Made by a program: the position numbers and the translations under genes. This document shows positions 29,919-37,391 of a DNA stretch of 64,000 bases, piece after piece. The notes below the pieces were generated by a model that was given only the letters and a program-made list of their open reading frames with translations, was not told where the DNA came from and ran no database searches. This DNA comes from Flavobacterium cheongpyeongense. Its GTDB lineage: Bacteria; Bacteroidota; Bacteroidia; Flavobacteriales; Flavobacteriaceae. How positions within the stretch are numbered: position 1 is the stretch's first letter; each line of letters opens with the position of its first letter. The stretch covers positions 124,001-188,000 of the forward strand of contig NZ_QJHK01000002.1 of NCBI RefSeq assembly GCF_003202435.1, read 5' to 3'.

Positions 29919-30929
29919 TTATTGTTTTTTTTCTAATAAAGCTTTTACTTGATTTTTTAACTCTTCAATTTCTTGATTTTGTTTCTCGTTGATTTTGTTT
30001 TGCTCAATGATATATAATGTTAGCTCCTCAATTTTTTCTTGTTGAATTTTAGTCATTTCACCAAGTTTTAGACCATTTTCTGTAACTTCTTTGGCAGAGG
30101 GCACGTTTTGTAAATGACCATTGGCTGCAATATAAGTTTCAACTTCTTCTAAACTTGGTAACTTATAATTTTTATTAAAAACGTAATCTGCCCAAGTATT
30201 ATAAACCTTAATCTCCTCAGCTCTAATTTTTCCTTTTACTGACAAACGATAAGTTTCTGTTCCATCTGTAAAGTTATAAGTTCCAATCCCAATATTCGAA
30301 TCTGTAAGAATGTCTCCTTGTATTAAAGAACTTCCCTTAACAACAAACTTATGTGTAGCTATAATGGGTTCGTTTGCCCAACCACCAATAATTACTTTAG
30401 TGTTGGGTTTTCCCATCTGTAGATAAGCACCTTTTATATCTCCATAATCTTTAACCTTAAAAAACTCTGCTTTTTGAGCATCATTTAATACAAGTTCAGT
30501 AGTAGAATTTTCAAATAAATTAACGACAAATCTTTCTTTACCTGTTCTGTCTGACATATTAAACCCAACTAACTTTACATCATAAGGACTAGCCATTGAC
30601 ATATCATACATATTAAACACACGACGATTCGGGTAAGCGGGATTTATCGTTCCTCCCGAAAAACAAATACTTTCATCAATTCCAGCATCCCAATTAGCAA
30701 AAGTTTGATTACTAAACTCATTTCCGGAAAAGATTCCTTTTGTCCCTTTTATATTTCCTATAACTTCTAATTTCTGGGTTGGATTATTTATACCAATTCC
30801 TATATTAGTATTTGTTGTTGGAGAATTGGGTAATACATTTGATGCACCACCTGTTCCAGTACTAATTTGAGCTTGAGATAAGAAAGTAACTAAAAATATT
30901 AAAAAAGTCAATTTAAGAGAATTGTTCAT
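29919..30929 (-). CDS. Secreted tail-fibre-like protein with C-terminal coiled coil
   Basis: The 336-aa protein has a signal peptide (ending near LSQAQ). NIGIGINNPTQKLEVIGNI (about 40-60), repeated in shorter form near 225 (NIGIGTYNF ... YRLSVKGKIRAEEI), is the phage-fibre-like motif seen in many Flavobacteriia surface proteins. The C-terminal block WADYVFNKNYKLPSLEEVE, then HLQNVPSAKEV, is a conserved ending of such proteins, followed by a coiled coil from about 275 that is rich in Glu, Lys and Gln. It probably forms a trimeric surface fibre; the peptidase S74 self-cleavage domain is not evident. It is a single-gene unit with its own promoter and terminator. Confidence 0.7.
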   Translation of the reverse strand: MNNSLKLTFLIFLVTFLSQAQISTGTGGASNVLPNSPTTNTNIGIGINNPTQKLEVIGNIKGTKGIFSGNEFSNQTFANWDAGIDESICFSGGTINPAYPNRRVFNMYDMSMASPYDVKLVGFNMSDRTGKERFVVNLFENSTTELVLNDAQKAEFFKVKDYGDIKGAYLQMGKPNTKVIIGGWANEPIIATHKFVVKGSSLIQGDILTDSNIGIGTYNFTDGTETYRLSVKGKIRAEEIKVYNTWADYVFNKNYKLPSLEEVETYIAANGHLQNVPSAKEVTENGLKLGEMTKIQQEKIEELTLYIIEQNKINEKQNQEIEELKNQVKALLEKKQ

Positions 30930-30961
30930 ATCATATTGTTTTATATGTAGTTAATAATTTA

Positions 30962-30969
30962 CAAACATA
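30962..30969 (-). promoter_or_regulatory. Putative -7 box for the tail-fibre-like gene
   Basis: TATGTTTG on the minus strand is a perfect TAnnTTTG match, 32 bp before the ATG at 30929. Confidence 0.45.
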
Positions 30970-31027
30970 GAAAATTTAATTAGGTAAATTTTATCAAAAC
31001 AACTATATTTTCAATATATTAGCCTTT

Positions 31028-31966
31028 ATGAACTGGAGAATAAAAGCATCATTACAAAAGATATTGGCAGCAAGTAAATTGGGAGATCAATTAAATCATC
31101 TTCCTGTTACTTTTAACAAAGAGTATCATAAAAATATTTTCCTGTACCAAACTCATGAATGTTTGAGAAAATTCAGTTATTGTAATTTAAATCTTAGAGT
31201 AAAATCTACAGCGTTAGAAATCGGAACAGGATATTCAATTCTTTCGTCAATAGTTTTGGCTTTATTAGGGTTTGAGAAAATTATAACGGTTGACATCACT
31301 AAAGATTTGAAGTTTTCAACCTATAAAAAGCAAATTGCTTTTATTGAGTCACCTTCTTTTTTGAACGAAATCGTATCAAAAAGCGTTTATGATGAAAATC
31401 AAATAAAATCGATGATTTCTTCAATAAAAGAAAAGAAATCGTTTTCTGCACTTTTTGAGTTTTTAAATATTGCTTATCTTGCTCCGTATACTTTTGAGGA
31501 AATAGAGAAACACGCTCAGTCATTCGATTATATCTCTTCACAAGTAGTTTTAGAGCATATTTCTCCCGATGTTTTAAACGAATTATTTCAAAAAACTAAA
31601 AGCTGGTTAACTAAAGATGGGTTCTGTGTACATACCGTAAATTTTATTGATCATTTTGCTAATCCGGGATTTTTTCAGGACAAATCTATTTCGGAATTTA
31701 ACTTTTTAAAATATTCTGATAAATATTGGTCATTTTGGGCGAGTAATTCAATTGCTTATACAAACAGGCTTTCTTATATTTATTACATGCAATTATCAGA
31801 AAAATACGACTTAAAAGTAATTAGCTTTATTGGCGAAAATTACAGAAAAAGAATAGAGTTGGATTTAAATTTTATTCATAAAGATGTTATAAATAAGTAT
31901 ATTTCAAATCCAGAAACGGAAGATTTAACTAAGTTTCAGAGAGGAACTTTTATCATAAAAGCTTAA
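31028..31966 (+). CDS. Probable class I SAM-dependent methyltransferase
   Basis: The 312-aa protein has the Rossmann-fold motif I ALEIGTGYSI (about 62-71), an acidic strand-2 end in ITVDITKD (near 90), and a motif-IV-like YISSQVVLEHISPD (near 170), with an LTKDGFCVHTVNF strand after it. It has no signal peptide. The C-terminal third (YWSFWASNSIAYTNRLS onward) resembles small-molecule or sugar methyltransferases linked to surface glycan synthesis, but the substrate is unknown. It is the only plus-strand gene between 1 and 53.8 kb and has no apparent partner, so it may be a leftover of a displaced surface-polysaccharide locus. Confidence 0.7.
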   Translation: MNWRIKASLQKILAASKLGDQLNHLPVTFNKEYHKNIFLYQTHECLRKFSYCNLNLRVKSTALEIGTGYSILSSIVLALLGFEKIITVDITKDLKFSTYKKQIAFIESPSFLNEIVSKSVYDENQIKSMISSIKEKKSFSALFEFLNIAYLAPYTFEEIEKHAQSFDYISSQVVLEHISPDVLNELFQKTKSWLTKDGFCVHTVNFIDHFANPGFFQDKSISEFNFLKYSDKYWSFWASNSIAYTNRLSYIYYMQLSEKYDLKVISFIGENYRKRIELDLNFIHKDVINKYISNPETEDLTKFQRGTFIIKA

Positions 31967-31967
31967 C

Positions 31968-32005
31968 ATTGTTTGTATCTAAATACTCCTGCTGTAGCGG
32001 TCGGG
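31968..32005. repeat. Short sequence shared with the Rhs island
   Basis: An ATTGTTTGTATCT block (31968-31980) also occurs, nearly complete, at 36788-36800. An 18-nt block at 31988-32005 is identical to 33495-33512 inside the first orphan Rhs core. These marks next to the last immunity gene look like scars of earlier cassette exchange. Confidence 0.5.
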
Positions 32006-32026
32006 TTAAGCAATTAGTATAAAAAC

Positions 32027-32053
32027 AAAAAACAGGCAAATTGCCTGTTTTTT
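32027..32053. terminator. Bidirectional terminator between the methyltransferase and the Rhs island
   Basis: A perfect 13-bp stem (32027-32039 with 32041-32053) carries an A-run and a T-run. It serves the plus-strand gene ending at 31966 and the minus-strand gene ending at 32080. Confidence 0.8.
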
Positions 32054-32079
32054 TATAACCTTATTTTATTCTCGTTGTA

Positions 32080-32460
32080 TTAGTTGACTATACTATCTAA
32101 TATTGGCTCGCTTATTGACGGGTCGTCCACAAAATAACGAACATATATTTTTTTATTAATACACCAATTGTCATATTCGCACTTTTTATATATTACATCA
32201 GATGACACTTCTTTTTTATAAAGATTTCCATCAACACTATATTGATAATCTAAATAGTAATTTGCCAATCCAATCTCATAATAATCTGTAATATAACCAA
32301 ATGTTATCTTTGGGTTAGATTTAATTTTATTTTTATCTAAATACTCTTTATAACTTTTTTTCACACTAAAAAAGAGAATGACAACAATTAATAATGTTAC
32401 TAAAATACTTGATGGATTAATTAGTTTTTTCATCTTTTTTGAGCTCTTTTTTAATTTCAT
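32080..32460 (-). CDS. Putative membrane immunity protein of orphan Rhs cassette 1
   Basis: The 126-aa protein has one transmembrane helix (about 18-34, SILVTLLIVVILFFSV) after a basic N-terminus, then a soluble beta-rich domain. It resembles small DUF3592-type membrane proteins only in layout. The ATG at 32460 overlaps the preceding toxin-tip gene by 44 bp; a later Met (MKKLINPS, start near 32433) would shorten the overlap to about 17 bp. Its position directly behind an Rhs tip is the standard place for an immunity gene, and a membrane anchor suggests the toxin acts at or across the membrane. Both points are inferred from position. Confidence 0.6.
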   Translation of the reverse strand: MKLKKSSKKMKKLINPSSILVTLLIVVILFFSVKKSYKEYLDKNKIKSNPKITFGYITDYYEIGLANYYLDYQYSVDGNLYKKEVSSDVIYKKCEYDNWCINKKIYVRYFVDDPSISEPILDSIVN

Positions 32461-33868
32461 TAAGTTGAACCTTTCTAATAATATCTAAAACATACTTTTG
32501 CCCTTTTCCATCTTTAAGACCATCGCTTGCTTTAGTTAATGATAAACGTAAGCCAAATTCTGTCAAACCATCATTAATATTATTTATGTTAAGTCCTTTA
32601 TCAACTGACATATTAACAAATGATTTAACTAAATCTCTAGCTTTTGAATTTTTAATAAAAACCGTTGCGGCAACATCGGTTATATCAACCTTTTTTATAT
32701 CTCCTTTTACTAAAGTTTGAGCTAATGTTTCAAAAACAGCTTTTCCAACTGAAGTCTTTAAAAAAGAAAGTGCTTTTGGCCCTAAACTAAGCTCTATACT
32801 TGCACCTCCTGTAAAAACCATACTAACACCACCTATATAGTTTTGAAAAGTCTCATTAAACTTTTCAGAACCTTCAACTAAAGGATCTGGTTTAATAAAA
32901 AAGGTCTTCATAGCTTTAAGTCCCATTGAAATAGATTCAGTTGTAGCCTCTATTTTAGTACCTTCCCTATAAGATATTTTAGCAGTGTTTCCAGAGGCGT
33001 TAATCGTTAGCGTACCATTTAATGGTCCAGACCAATTCTCCGTTGTACTATGATATAGTGATTTCCCTTCTCCCCATCCTGAATTATTAGCAAAAGCTTT
33101 ATAATAACTTGCTTTTGTTGCTTGCCATTGTATTCTGTTTTCAGATGTCCTTTCTATAACCATTGGTGGAGCATCTTTTGCAAGAATTACAATTTTACTT
33201 TCTAAACCATCTAAATCTACAGCCCAAATAGGACTATTACTTGCAAATTGGTAAGGAGTTAACCAAGGGTACGACTGAAATAATGGGTCTTGCGACAAAA
33301 ATTTTCCAATCCTTGGATCGTAGATTCTAAACCCATAATCATATTGAGCTCCCTCACCCTTTATTTCATTATCCATCTCCTTACCGTTAAACCCGTAACG
33401 GTATCCATTAGGTTCACTAGTTCCGTGCCTATTAGGTACAAGCATCCCAAAAGGATAATAATCAGAATAACTAAGAACGTCAGGGTTAAACACCCCTGCT
33501 GTAGCGGTCGGGATTTTTTTGTCGCTTATTACCGCCAGTACATTGCCTAAATGGTTGGATAATTCAAAATGTTTATCACCAATCAAAGATACAAAATTTG
33601 TCGGAACCGGATCAGGTGTTCCGCTGGTAGTGGAGCTGTTATATACTACTAAGCTTTTGGTTTCCAATCCAAGTCGACTGCTACCAAAAATATGGTGTTC
33701 CTTAAGCGTCAATACAGACTCGTTGTTATTGGCCTGCACAGGCGTAATTTGTGCCACAAAAGTACTGCCCTGAGCCGCTGTGAAATTTTTAAGCGTAATA
33801 GAATTCCCTGCCTGCAGCTTTAAATTTCCGTTTGCACTTACGCTTGCAGTACTGCCATCACTGGTCAT
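32417..33868 (-). CDS. Orphan Rhs C-terminal cassette 1 (core fragment plus unknown toxin tip)
   Basis: The first usable ATG is at 33868. Homology to the full Rhs gene extends further upstream to 34003, where an in-frame TAA blocks it, so the N-terminus is missing. Residues 1-205 repeat the Rhs core end, including YRYGFNGKEMDNE and YDPRIGKFLSQDP, and close with DLDGLE (near 221). The 262-aa tip after it has no recognised catalytic motif; a GGVSMVFTGGASIELSLG stretch is hydrophobic enough to suggest a membrane-active or pore-forming segment. It is a silent spare tip unless it recombines with the complete rhs gene, as known for orphan rhs cassettes in other bacteria. Confidence 0.75.
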   Translation of the reverse strand: MTSDGSTASVSANGNLKLQAGNSITLKNFTAAQGSTFVAQITPVQANNNESVLTLKEHHIFGSSRLGLETKSLVVYNSSTTSGTPDPVPTNFVSLIGDKHFELSNHLGNVLAVISDKKIPTATAGVFNPDVLSYSDYYPFGMLVPNRHGTSEPNGYRYGFNGKEMDNEIKGEGAQYDYGFRIYDPRIGKFLSQDPLFQSYPWLTPYQFASNSPIWAVDLDGLESKIVILAKDAPPMVIERTSENRIQWQATKASYYKAFANNSGWGEGKSLYHSTTENWSGPLNGTLTINASGNTAKISYREGTKIEATTESISMGLKAMKTFFIKPDPLVEGSEKFNETFQNYIGGVSMVFTGGASIELSLGPKALSFLKTSVGKAVFETLAQTLVKGDIKKVDITDVAATVFIKNSKARDLVKSFVNMSVDKGLNINNINDGLTEFGLRLSLTKASDGLKDGKGQKYVLDIIRKVQLNEIKKELKKDEKTN

Positions 33869-34003
33869 AAATATGTTATTGATGGCGCGTTTTAAGGCAA
33901 CGCTATTGACATTGTAACTGTTTAAAAGCAGGTCGTTTTGCAGGTCTGTTTCTTTGGGTTTGAATTTTTCTTCATATACGCCAAGTACATTGCCCTGGGC
34001 ATC
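33385..34003 (-). repeat. Rhs core repeat, copy 1
   Basis: About 620 bp, nearly identical to 35855-36472 and 38293-38909. It ends abruptly at 34003 where copies 1 and 2 pass into the 104-bp boundary repeat while the full gene continues. Confidence 0.85.
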
Positions 34004-34107
34004 AGGTTAATTACACGCGTTGCAAACGCTACCTTTTATATCCTAATTTAAGTAGGTACTCGATACAATCGAGCACCAGAATAATTGACAAACGAGCGCC
34101 AGTGGGA
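34004..34107. repeat. Cassette-boundary repeat, copy A (104 bp)
   Basis: Identical over 104 bp to 36473-36576 and related to 36685-36786. It holds an imperfect palindrome GGTACTCGAT-ACA-ATCGAGCACC (9 of 10 pairs) and a smaller GCGTT/AACGC repeat. It lies exactly between one immunity gene and the next core fragment. Confidence 0.85.
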
Positions 34108-34109
34108 TT

Positions 34110-34829
34110 TTATTTTTTCAATATTTTTACCCCACTATTTTCAAATAGAAAACAAATTTCATTAAATACATCAAGACCCAAAACCTTAATTATTTTTTCA
34201 TGATGTAAAAAATCAACTTTCAGATTCGCTAAAGAAGTTGAATTAGTATAAATTTCGGTTAAACAATCTCCTAAAGTATAGGTGTAATCACCGAAATATC
34301 CTCTATTTCCAAAAAATGTACTAGCTAATAAATAATAAAAATCGAGTTCTTCATTTACTATTGAACAATCAATAATATAATCTTTTCTAGAAACTTCTTT
34401 TGATAAACCAGACCAACTACCACAACAATAGATATAACTTTTCTTGTAATCTTTATCCATTTTCCACCAATCTATATCTTCATTATTTTGCCATTTATAA
34501 AATATATCTATAATTCTTTGATCATAAATGGTTCCATCTATTGGAATAAGTAAACCGAATATTTTTAAATACTCATCTTGAATTAAATCATCAATCACAA
34601 AAATACCAAAGTCCAGAAGATGTATTTTTACATTAAACTTATTATAATAATAAATTTGAATGTTTACTACATCTTCTTGATTAAATGTTACTTCTTTTAA
34701 AAAATGAAAATCTTTTAATGAAAAAAAAGATGCAGACGTATACATTTCTTTCTCTAATTTAAGATAACTGCAATATCCAATTATGACATTATTAAAAACA
34801 ATTCTAATTTCTAAAATTTCTTTATTCAT
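34110..34829 (-). CDS. Barstar-like immunity protein of orphan Rhs cassette 2
   Basis: The 239-aa protein carries a barstar-like C-terminal domain from about 150: IIDCSIVNEELDFYYLLAS, then GYFGDYTYTLGDCLTEIY, which matches the barstar pattern of a helix, YFG and a DCL(W/T) turn. The N-terminal 150 residues are an unrecognised extension. Its ATG shares one base with the stop of the preceding tip gene (TAATG), so the two are translationally coupled. Barstar inhibits barnase-type RNases by plugging the active site, and the preceding tip looks barnase-like, so the pair is consistent by two independent readings. Confidence 0.8.
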   Translation of the reverse strand: MNKEILEIRIVFNNVIIGYCSYLKLEKEMYTSASFFSLKDFHFLKEVTFNQEDVVNIQIYYYNKFNVKIHLLDFGIFVIDDLIQDEYLKIFGLLIPIDGTIYDQRIIDIFYKWQNNEDIDWWKMDKDYKKSYIYCCGSWSGLSKEVSRKDYIIDCSIVNEELDFYYLLASTFFGNRGYFGDYTYTLGDCLTEIYTNSTSLANLKVDFLHHEKIIKVLGLDVFNEICFLFENSGVKILKK

Positions 34830-36337
34830 TACGGATTTTTGGGTGTAAATTTATGTATATTTTGGTAATTAACATCACTACTATAACCATATGTTGTTGT
34901 TGTTGTTGTTCCATCGGGATTTATGGTTGTTTTTTCAAGCACTCGATAATGAGTACCGGAAGGACCTTCCGCTTCCCACTCTAGTGCACCAGTAAATTCT
35001 CTGTTATTCTTACCTGAAAAACCTTCTCTATTACTATAAATTTTTTGGCTGCCATCAGGATTTACCCTTGGAACTCCATTTCCTCTAACTATTTTTTTAA
35101 TAGCTTGATTTATATATTTATTTGCGACTGGAACAAACTCAGGAAGTGGAATTCCAGAATAAAATTTTCCAGTATAAAACTTGATTCTATATCTTTTTAT
35201 TAGATCAAGTTTAAGTTCTGAAATTTTGAATTTAGATGCTTTAGCTGTCCCAATTTGTATTAAAGTCCCAAGTATTTGACCATGAACTTGCCCCTTTGTA
35301 TAATTATCTAGTTTATCCCAATTGGAAATTATAGATATTATTTGTTCTGTTTGTTTTTTTAGCCCTATACCTTGTGAGCCTAAAATACTTCTTTCGATTT
35401 CATCTGGAGTTTTATGCTTAAAAATTGTTAGATCAAAAGGTTTAGAACTAAGCCAATCTTTAAAATTTTCTTGCTCCCCTTGTGTCATGTCTTCAAGATC
35501 AATCGTACTTAAGATTCCATCATACAGTCCAACATTATACATAATCTCTTTCTTCTTTTTAAGAGAAATGTCTTTGGAATCTATAATCTTCAATGCAAAA
35601 TTTCTTGAGGTAAAATTATCTCTTATCCAAGGTATAGCTTTAAAGAGCAATCCTAAAGGATCAATAGGGATTTCACCTTCACTATCAATAAATTTAATAG
35701 GATTATTTGCTGAAAAATTATATGGGGATAAAGATTCTAATTCTCTCCACTTAGGATCAACACTGCCCCATCTTCCAATCCTTGGATCAAGCATTCTAGC
35801 ACCAAAATCATAGCTATTTCCCTCACCCTTTAATTCGTCATCTTTTTCCATACCATTAAACCCATAACGGTATCCATTAGGTTCACTAGTTCCGTGCCTA
35901 TTAGGTACTAGCATCCCAAAAGGATAATAATCAGAATAACTAAGAACGTCAGGATTAAATACCCCTGCAGTAGCGGTAGGGATTTTTTTGTCGCTTATTA
36001 CCGCCAGTACATTGCCTAAATGGTTGGATAATTCAAAATGTTTATCACCAATCAAAGATACAAAATTTGTTGGAACCGGATCAGGTGTTCCGCTGGTAGT
36101 GGCGCTGTTATATACTACTAAGTTTTTGGTTTCCATACCCAGTCGGCTGCTTCCGAAAATATGGTGTTCCTTAAGCGTCAATACAGACTCGTTGTTATTG
36201 GCTTGCACAGGTGTAATTTGTGCCACAAAAGTACTGCCCTGAACCGCTGTGAAATTTTTAAGCGTAATAGAATTCCCTGCCTGCAGCTTTAAATTTCCGT
36301 TTGCACTCACGCTTGCAGTACTGCCATCACTGGTCAT
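34829..36337 (-). CDS. Orphan Rhs C-terminal cassette 2 with a barnase-like RNase tip
   Basis: The 502-aa frame begins, as in cassette 1, at an internal Met (36337); core homology reaches back to 36472, where a stop blocks it. Residues 1-205 are Rhs core, ending in IDSEGE (near 219). The C-terminal 70 residues resemble the barnase/N1 RNase family: YSNREGFSG (434-442), NREF with Glu447 at the general-base position, and Arg465. Where the catalytic His of barnase falls (DHYxxF), this protein reads DVNYQNIHKF, so Asn490 appears to replace it, with a His five residues later. It may be an inactive or shifted active site; the call rests on motif order, not on a computed alignment. Confidence 0.72.
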   Translation of the reverse strand: MTSDGSTASVSANGNLKLQAGNSITLKNFTAVQGSTFVAQITPVQANNNESVLTLKEHHIFGSSRLGMETKNLVVYNSATTSGTPDPVPTNFVSLIGDKHFELSNHLGNVLAVISDKKIPTATAGVFNPDVLSYSDYYPFGMLVPNRHGTSEPNGYRYGFNGMEKDDELKGEGNSYDFGARMLDPRIGRWGSVDPKWRELESLSPYNFSANNPIKFIDSEGEIPIDPLGLLFKAIPWIRDNFTSRNFALKIIDSKDISLKKKKEIMYNVGLYDGILSTIDLEDMTQGEQENFKDWLSSKPFDLTIFKHKTPDEIERSILGSQGIGLKKQTEQIISIISNWDKLDNYTKGQVHGQILGTLIQIGTAKASKFKISELKLDLIKRYRIKFYTGKFYSGIPLPEFVPVANKYINQAIKKIVRGNGVPRVNPDGSQKIYSNREGFSGKNNREFTGALEWEAEGPSGTHYRVLEKTTINPDGTTTTTTYGYSSDVNYQNIHKFTPKNP

Positions 36338-36472
36338 AAATATGTTATTGATAGCGCGTTTTAAGGCAACGCTATTGACATTGTAACTGTTTAAAAGCAG
36401 GTCGTTTTGCAGGTCTGTTTCTTTGGGTTTGAATTTTTCTTCATATACGCCAAGTACATTGCCCTGGGCATC
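35855..36472 (-). repeat. Rhs core repeat, copy 2
   Basis: About 620 bp, nearly identical to copies 1 (33385-34003) and 3 (38293-38909). It encodes the segment from the Rhs hyper-conserved region to YRYGFNG. Sequence diverges sharply downstream, where the tips begin. Confidence 0.85.
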
Positions 36473-36576
36473 AGGTTAATTACACGCGTTGCAAACGCTA
36501 CCTTTTATATCCTAATTTAAGTAGGTACTCGATACAATCGAGCACCAGAATAATTGACAAACGAGCGCCAGTGGGA
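36473..36576. repeat. Cassette-boundary repeat, copy B (104 bp)
   Basis: Identical to copy A at 34004-34107. It abuts core copy 2 at the same base as copy A abuts core copy 1. Confidence 0.85.
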
Positions 36577-36651
36577 ACAGAAAATGTGTAAAATCGCTCT
36601 TAAAAGCGTTTCTGTTTCAAAAAGATATGATTAAACAATTAGTATAAAAGC

Positions 36652-36683
36652 AAAAAAGCAACTCATTTACGAGTTGCTTTTTT
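36652..36683 (-). terminator. Terminator behind the complete Rhs operon
   Basis: A perfect 13-bp stem (36652-36664 with 36671-36683) with A/T runs follows the immunity gene ending at 36847. It isolates the expressed rhs gene from the orphan cassettes. Confidence 0.8.
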
Positions 36684-36684
36684 T

Positions 36685-36786
36685 GCTAATTACCCGCGTT
36701 GCAAACGCTACCTTTTGTCTTCTAATTTAAGTAGGTACTCGATGCAATCGAGCGCCAGAATGACGAACAAACGAGCGCCAGTGGGG
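36685..36786. repeat. Cassette-boundary repeat, copy C (diverged)
   Basis: About 102 bp, similar to copies A and B with scattered changes (for example GATGCAATCGAGCGCC against GATACAATCGAGCACC). It follows the immunity gene of the complete rhs, so all three tip/immunity units end in this repeat except the last. The adjoining 36787-36846 holds a CGGAAA/TTTCCG hairpin. Confidence 0.75.
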
Positions 36787-36846
36787 AATTGTTTGTATCT
36801 CAATCGTTGCGGGCACGGAAAACATTTCCGCGCTATCATTGCGTTT

Positions 36847-37389
36847 TTACAAAACATCCAATAGATCACCTATTTCAAGCCATAAATAGCTTCCCATCAT
36901 TTCTACATCAATCCCTCTCTGGACAACTTCAATAAATCCAGTTGGTATCCAACAAAATAAATTTGCTTTTTCACATTCATAGTCATTATTATTATCAATT
37001 ATATAAAACCAAGTATCTATTGGAGGCACATCTGACTCATCAAAAAAACAATGACTATCAACAATTGCAGCCCCATCATTTGTAGTTAATCCAATTGTGA
37101 AACAAAGTATCTTGCCATTATATGATAATTTATTTTTAACCGAGATTCTCCTAGAAATTGCTTGTTCTAACGCCAATTCATAATTTTCTACATTATGCTC
37201 ATCAATATTCCATGTGGTATAATCTCCATCGAATGAATACAATGGAATACCATTAATAACTGGATTTGTCTTTCTAAAAACAGTTCCATAAAAACCATTT
37301 TGAAAATCAAAGTCTCGAGAAAGTACATCTGTCCATTCTACCGCAAGGTTAAGTTGTTTTAAGAATTCTTCTTTATTTATTCTAAACAT
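36847..37389 (-). CDS. Putative immunity protein of the complete Rhs
   Basis: The 180-aa soluble protein has no signal or membrane segment and no family I recognise. It starts 2 bp after the rhs stop codon and ends before a terminator. Its acidic, Trp/Tyr-rich composition (VDSHCFFDESDVPP, IDTWFYIIDNNNDYE) is usual for proteins that mask a basic toxin. The immunity role is inferred from position only. Confidence 0.6.
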   Translation of the reverse strand: MFRINKEEFLKQLNLAVEWTDVLSRDFDFQNGFYGTVFRKTNPVINGIPLYSFDGDYTTWNIDEHNVENYELALEQAISRRISVKNKLSYNGKILCFTIGLTTNDGAAIVDSHCFFDESDVPPIDTWFYIIDNNNDYECEKANLFCWIPTGFIEVVQRGIDVEMMGSYLWLEIGDLLDVL

Positions 37390-37391
37390 AT

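Noticed and set aside
35322..35813. 163-codon plus-strand frame
   Set aside because: Antisense to the orphan Rhs cassette 2 coding frame, with no start context or homology.
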